Under the pieces are notes generated by a model, which had not been told where the DNA came from, did not search any database, and worked only from the letters and a program-made list of their open reading frames with translations. Below, one piece after another: positions 13,541-17,067 of a DNA stretch of 17,067 bases. The stretch covers positions 1 to 17,067 of the forward strand of contig CAKTGQ010000033.1 of the NCBI GenBank assembly GCA_934561555.1, given 5' to 3'. The DNA comes from an uncultured Faecalibacterium sp. GTDB taxonomy: Bacteria; Bacillota; Clostridia; Oscillospirales; Ruminococcaceae. Positions within the stretch are counted from its first letter, which is position 1; each line of letters starts with the position of its first letter. Made by a program: the position numbers and the translations under genes.

Positions 13541-14286
13541 AGGGACATATAAATATACCCATACGACTTTTCGAGCCGTTCAGGTGGAATTGTGATATTG
13601 GAATTTGCAAGAATTTCGCCAAATTCTTTTAGACCTGCTGTTACTTGATCTGAAAGAAAAGTTAGATAGCTTTCGATTGTTGTGAACTCCGACCCTTTAT
13701 ACCAAAAATCCGTTAAAGAATCATTTTCTTTCAAATCTTTTCTAGTGATTTCCCAACAGGTAGTACGCAAAGGCCTGTATTTGTCACAAGCCTTTAGATA
13801 GCGTCCGACATCTTCATCTTTTAAGTCATCAAATGGAAAATGAAGAGGACTGGTGTATTCAGACAATGGAACAGATTCCTTTTTGAGCTGCTTTAATCGC
13901 GTCAATGTCCATTTGTCGGCAATTATATTTGTAAATTCATTCCACGTCATCAAGCGTACATTTGAAAGATTTGCAGCCTCAATCGCGCCGGATTGGAAGC
14001 CGGCTTGTGAAATCAAAAGACCCAATGATGCGCCAGAATCTTGTACAACCGTTCGGAATGCGTGCACTTTTTCTTTTGGAACTGAAGAATTCCAGAATTT
14101 ACATTCACACACAATTCTTTTAACTAGTTCGTCAGGAGATTCGACCAAAACATCAACTTCCACTTTGCCACGGACGGTATCAATTGTGCAAGGACTGACT
14201 GCTCGATATCCCGATTGATTCAAAAGCAACGCAACATCATCTTGTAACTCTTTCCAAGTAGCTGGACATCTATCTGTGAATTTCAT
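13537..14286 (-). CDS. Mrr-like PD-(D/E)XK restriction endonuclease
   Basis: I prefer the ATG at 14284-14286 (249 residues), which follows GGGAG by 8 bases; a TTG six codons upstream is less likely. The N-terminal domain (about 8-118) is Mrr-like: WKELQDDVALLLNQSGY, then VEVDVLVES with D45 and CECKFW with E61 and K63, giving the PD-(D/E)XK catalytic triad, followed by GLLISQAGFQSGAIEAA. Mrr enzymes are type IV restriction enzymes that cut modified DNA. The C-terminal half (about 125-249, with CWEITRKDLKEND) is not familiar and could be a sensor. The gene is more AT-rich than its neighbours and stands alone between topB and the antirestriction fusion, which suggests it arrived as cargo. TATAAT (plus 14334-14339), within the last codons of topB, may be its -10 box. 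Confidence 0.82.
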   Translation of the reverse strand: MKFTDRCPATWKELQDDVALLLNQSGYRAVSPCTIDTVRGKVEVDVLVESPDELVKRIVCECKFWNSSVPKEKVHAFRTVVQDSGASLGLLISQAGFQSGAIEAANLSNVRLMTWNEFTNIIADKWTLTRLKQLKKESVPLSEYTSPLHFPFDDLKDEDVGRYLKACDKYRPLRTTCWEITRKDLKENDSLTDFWYKGSEFTTIESYLTFLSDQVTAGLKEFGEILANSNITIPPERLEKSYGYIYMSL

Positions 14287-14329
14287 TACGGCATCTCCCT
14301 GCAAAGTTCCTTTGGTTAAGTTTATTCTA

Positions 14330-16414
14330 TCACATTATAGAATCTGTCGCAATTCGATAATTGACGTACTTACCTCCCGTATCTGCCAGAAGCACCGTTG
14401 CATCATAGGTTTTACCTATTTTCTCGGAGTAGAGGTCCTTGACCTTTGCCTTGCCGTTTTTGAGCAGAGCGGCGGCGATCTTCGGGGTGAACGCCTTTTT
14501 CCGCTGCTCAAAGAAACGGTCATTTTTCCACATCACGAACTGACAGCCACGGTTCCCGCAGTAGAAGTTTTTCTTGCCCTCATAGACATTTTCTTTGCAC
14601 CGGGGACACTTGCCGATGATAACCCGTTCCGACTGGAACAGGTTTTGCTTGTCTGCGCTGATGCAGGAATAGGTCTTGACCAGCTGGCGCACCTGCGCTT
14701 CAATTTCGGCCATGAACTCGTCCGGGTCTGCATTGCCCTTGGCAATCTCGGTCAGACGGTTTTCCCATTCAGCAGTCAGAGCGGGAGAGGTCAGGCTTTC
14801 CGGCAGAACCACCGCCAGATTGATACCGTCCTTGGTAGGGACAAGTTGTTTGCCCTTGCGCTGCACAAAGCCCATTTGCACCAGCTTTTCCAGAATCGCG
14901 GCGCGGGTGGCAGGAGTGCCCAGCCCCTTACGTTCTGCGTTTTCCGGCATATCCTCGGCCCCGGCCCGCTCCATTGCTGACAGGAGCGTATCTTCTGTAT
15001 AGGGTTTCGGCGGGGACGTGAAATGTTCCGAAATATCAGATACAACAGAACAACTTTGTCCCTCGGTCAGTTCCGGCAGGGTGTTCAGGGCTTCCGTTTC
15101 TTCGTCACTGTCTGCTTTCATGGTGGAGCGGAACCGTTGGTCGATCTCTTTCCAGCCGGGGACAAGAACAGTCTTTCCTTTGGCGGTGAACTCATTCCCG
15201 GCACAGGAGAACGCAGCGGTCACGGTTTCGTATTCATGGGGTGCAGCCACGGCGCAGAGCAGCTTGGAGCAGACAAGGTTCAGCAGCTTGCACTCACTCT
15301 CGGCAAGACCCGCGAAGCCCTGCTTTGCAAATTCGGCCGTGGGAAGGATGGCGTGGTGGTCCGATACCTTTTTGCTGTTCAGCACCCGGCCCACTTCCGG
15401 GGTCAGCGCAAGCCCTTGGGCAAAAGGTAGCAGACCCAGCAGGTCAGACACAAGATGTTGTGCCGTCCGGCCCATGTCCTCGGTCAGATATTGGCTGTCT
15501 GTGCGGGGATAGGTCAGCAGTTTCTTTTCGTAAAGCTGCTGGGCATAATCAAGGGTCTGCTTGGCCGTGAACCCGAACAGTCGGTTTGCCTCCCGCTGCA
15601 AGGTGGTCAGGTCATAGAGCTTGGGCGGCTGTTCCGTCTTTTTCTCTCGTTTGACAGAGGTACAGACGGCGGTTGCACCCGTGCATTTTTCTTTGAGAGA
15701 ATTTGCGGTTTCAGCCTCCGAAATATGCACACTGTCCGCTTTCAGGCTGCCGGACTGGATGCCGACTGTGTAATACTTTTCTTTTTGAAAGCGTAGAATT
15801 TTTGCATCCCGGTCCACTAGCATTTTTAGTGTCGGGGTCTGCACCCGGCCCACCGTCAGGGTCTTGTGGTACAGCACCGAAAACAGCCGCGTTGCGTTGA
15901 TGCCCACCAGCCAATCCGCTTTTGCACGGCAGAGGGCCGATTGATACAGAGCATCGTAGTCCGAATCTGGGCGCAGGTTTGCAAAGCCCTCCCGGATGGC
16001 GGCATCCTCCATGCTGGAAATCCAGAGCCGCTTCACGGGTTTCGTGCAGCCGGCCATTTGGTAGACAAAGCGGAAGATAAGTTCACCCTCCCGGCCTGCG
16101 TCGGTCGCGGCGGTCACACTGTCCACGTCCGGGCGGTTGAGCAGGGTGCGGACAATTTCAAACTGCTGTTTCTTTTCATCTGGCACGATGAACTGCCACG
16201 GCTGGGGCAGGATGGGCAAATCCTCATACCGCCACTTGCAGTATTTTTCATCGTACTGGCCTGCCTCTGCAAAGGACACCAGATGCCCGATGCACCAGCT
16301 GACCAGATACCCGCCGCCCTGCCAATAGCCGGTTTGCTTTTCGGTGGCCCCGATCACGGCGGCAATGCTGCGGGCCACACTGGGCTTTTCGGCAATCACC
16401 AGCTGAACGCTCAT
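14330..16414 (-). CDS. topB: DNA topoisomerase III (type IA)
   Basis: This 694-residue enzyme passes single DNA strands through transient nicks and is a standard part of Tn1549-like transfer regions, where it may act on the transferred strand or resolve intermediates. The TOPRIM domain has E9 (IAEKPSVA) and DAGREGE (105-111). GRVQTPTL (189-196) and the active-site tyrosine Y302 in TYPRTDS (301-307) mark the type IA core. The C-terminus has a four-cysteine zinc knuckle (C603, C606, C619, C624) and a short repeat of the topoisomerase C-terminal type. Full length for the family. AGGAGG lies 7 bases before the ATG, which overlaps the stop of the CD1107-like gene (ATGA), so the two are co-translated. 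Confidence 0.95.
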   Translation of the reverse strand: MSVQLVIAEKPSVARSIAAVIGATEKQTGYWQGGGYLVSWCIGHLVSFAEAGQYDEKYCKWRYEDLPILPQPWQFIVPDEKKQQFEIVRTLLNRPDVDSVTAATDAGREGELIFRFVYQMAGCTKPVKRLWISSMEDAAIREGFANLRPDSDYDALYQSALCRAKADWLVGINATRLFSVLYHKTLTVGRVQTPTLKMLVDRDAKILRFQKEKYYTVGIQSGSLKADSVHISEAETANSLKEKCTGATAVCTSVKREKKTEQPPKLYDLTTLQREANRLFGFTAKQTLDYAQQLYEKKLLTYPRTDSQYLTEDMGRTAQHLVSDLLGLLPFAQGLALTPEVGRVLNSKKVSDHHAILPTAEFAKQGFAGLAESECKLLNLVCSKLLCAVAAPHEYETVTAAFSCAGNEFTAKGKTVLVPGWKEIDQRFRSTMKADSDEETEALNTLPELTEGQSCSVVSDISEHFTSPPKPYTEDTLLSAMERAGAEDMPENAERKGLGTPATRAAILEKLVQMGFVQRKGKQLVPTKDGINLAVVLPESLTSPALTAEWENRLTEIAKGNADPDEFMAEIEAQVRQLVKTYSCISADKQNLFQSERVIIGKCPRCKENVYEGKKNFYCGNRGCQFVMWKNDRFFEQRKKAFTPKIAAALLKNGKAKVKDLYSEKIGKTYDATVLLADTGGKYVNYRIATDSIM

Positions 16415-17067
16415 GTTTCATCCTCCTGTCCGTCCTCCGAATGAATCTCGATTTCAGCCGGTTCCTCGTCTGCATCCTCGTCCTCGCCAAAATCGTACTC
16501 GTCCAGATCATCGTGCCCGGTGGTATCGGCCTTGGGCTTGCGGAACTTGAAATAATAGAGGGCCGCGCCGCCGCCAGCCAGAGCCAGCACCAGCAGGATA
16601 ATCAGACTGCCCATGTTGGACTTCGGCTTTTCCTGCGGCGTTTCGGTGTCGGTTTTCACGGCTTCCGGGGCCGTGCAGTTACGCAGGCTCTTTTCACACA
16701 AGGGGCAGTTTTCGTTGACGTTTCCGGCCTCACATTTCACCGTGCAGGTGCAGACTTCGGTTTCCTGCGGTTCTTCATCCAGCAGAGCCAGCAAGTCGGC
16801 ATCATCCACTTGGTTCAGGAAGTGGACAGAGGTTTCTTTGTCCTCGTTGGCGCGGTCAATGAGGATGTAAAAATAATTCCCGGCCTTGGTGGTCACGGTG
16901 ATAAGCTGCTTGTCGCCGTAAAAGTCATCCACCAGTGTTGCATTGCCCTTGGGCGTGATGGGCACACCCTCCGGCTCCATGCCGCCCGTGGTGGGTTCTT
17001 CTTCGATAATCTCCGGCAGAGGTTCCGGGGCAGGGTCAGAGCCGCTTGCAAAAGCGGGCATGGAAAA
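16411..17067 (-). CDS. CD1107-family mobile element membrane protein (DUF4366), partial
   Basis: The frame is open to the right edge, so the N-terminus is missing. The first visible codons read FSMPAFASG, which looks like the end of a signal peptide with cleavage after AFA, so the ATG at 17059-17061 is probably not the true start. From that Met, residues about 40-100 form the conserved outer domain (ATLVDDFYGDKQLITVTTKA, then FYILIDR). Six cysteines follow (C104, C106, C110, C119, C122, C129). One membrane segment is at 152-171 (LIILLVLALAGGGAALYYF), and a very acidic cytoplasmic tail ends the chain. This is the DUF4366/CD1107 family of Tn1549-like elements, presumed to be a surface part of the conjugation machinery. 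Its exact role is unknown. Confidence 0.88.
   Translation of the reverse strand, partial: FSMPAFASGSDPAPEPLPEIIEEEPTTGGMEPEGVPITPKGNATLVDDFYGDKQLITVTTKAGNYFYILIDRANEDKETSVHFLNQVDDADLLALLDEEPQETEVCTCTVKCEAGNVNENCPLCEKSLRNCTAPEAVKTDTETPQEKPKSNMGSLIILLVLALAGGGAALYYFKFRKPKADTTGHDDLDEYDFGEDEDADEEPAEIEIHSEDGQEDET

Noticed and set aside
1..17067. CRISPR arrays, rRNA or tRNA genes, insertion sequences
   Set aside because: I saw no regularly spaced repeat array, no cloverleaf or rRNA-like stretch and no transposase frame with terminal inverted repeats in the window.

Overview
The window looks like part of an integrative conjugative element of the Tn916/Tn1549 type from a gut Clostridia (Firmicutes/Bacillota) host, perhaps an Oscillospirales or Lachnospirales member. 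I infer this from family content and gene order; no search was run. The GC-rich backbone carries mobilization, antirestriction, topoisomerase III and CD1107-like (DUF4366) genes. At least two more AT-rich cargo blocks sit inside it: a seven-gene immunity/transport operon (about 1320-5495) and a single Mrr-type endonuclease gene (about 13537-14286).

Layout. (1) 1-1102, minus strand: a regulatory tail with Tn916 Orf7-like sigma factor and Orf8-like helix-turn-helix genes, preceded by a 520-bp leader with two terminators, a 33-codon reading frame with a strong Shine-Dalgarno, and a hairpin inside that frame. (2) 1320-5495, minus strand: a compact operon of ArsR/SdpR-like repressor, SdpI-like membrane protein, separate DUF1648 membrane protein, ABC ATPase, ABC permease, DUF3784 membrane protein and cysteine-rich KTR protein (Tn916 Orf6-like). 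It starts at a strong promoter flanked by two near-identical 21-bp operator-like repeats and ends in a strong terminator. (3) 5770-8956, plus strand: Orf9-like XRE regulator, an oriT-like cluster of inverted repeats, mobC, MOBP-type relaxase and a Bro-N protein. (4) 9072-17067, minus strand: a CD1107-like protein (cut by the right edge), topB, the Mrr-like gene, an unusual ArdA-ArdC-YodL fusion of 1064 residues, a protein of unknown function and a TTRAP-type protein.

How it may work together. Relaxase and MobC would nick and pilot the DNA at the repeat cluster. Topoisomerase III and the ArdA/ArdC fusion would help the entering strand survive. The Orf7/8/9-like proteins would control transfer and excision; the integrase and excisionase are not in the window and may lie to the left. 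The cargo operon occupies the place where Tn916 has tet(M), between the Orf9-like and Orf7-like genes, and keeps the KTR gene at its end. Its composition (autorepressor, SdpI, DUF1648, ABC exporter) suggests immunity to a membrane-active peptide or antibiotic. This cargo operon and its operators are the most interesting part of the window.
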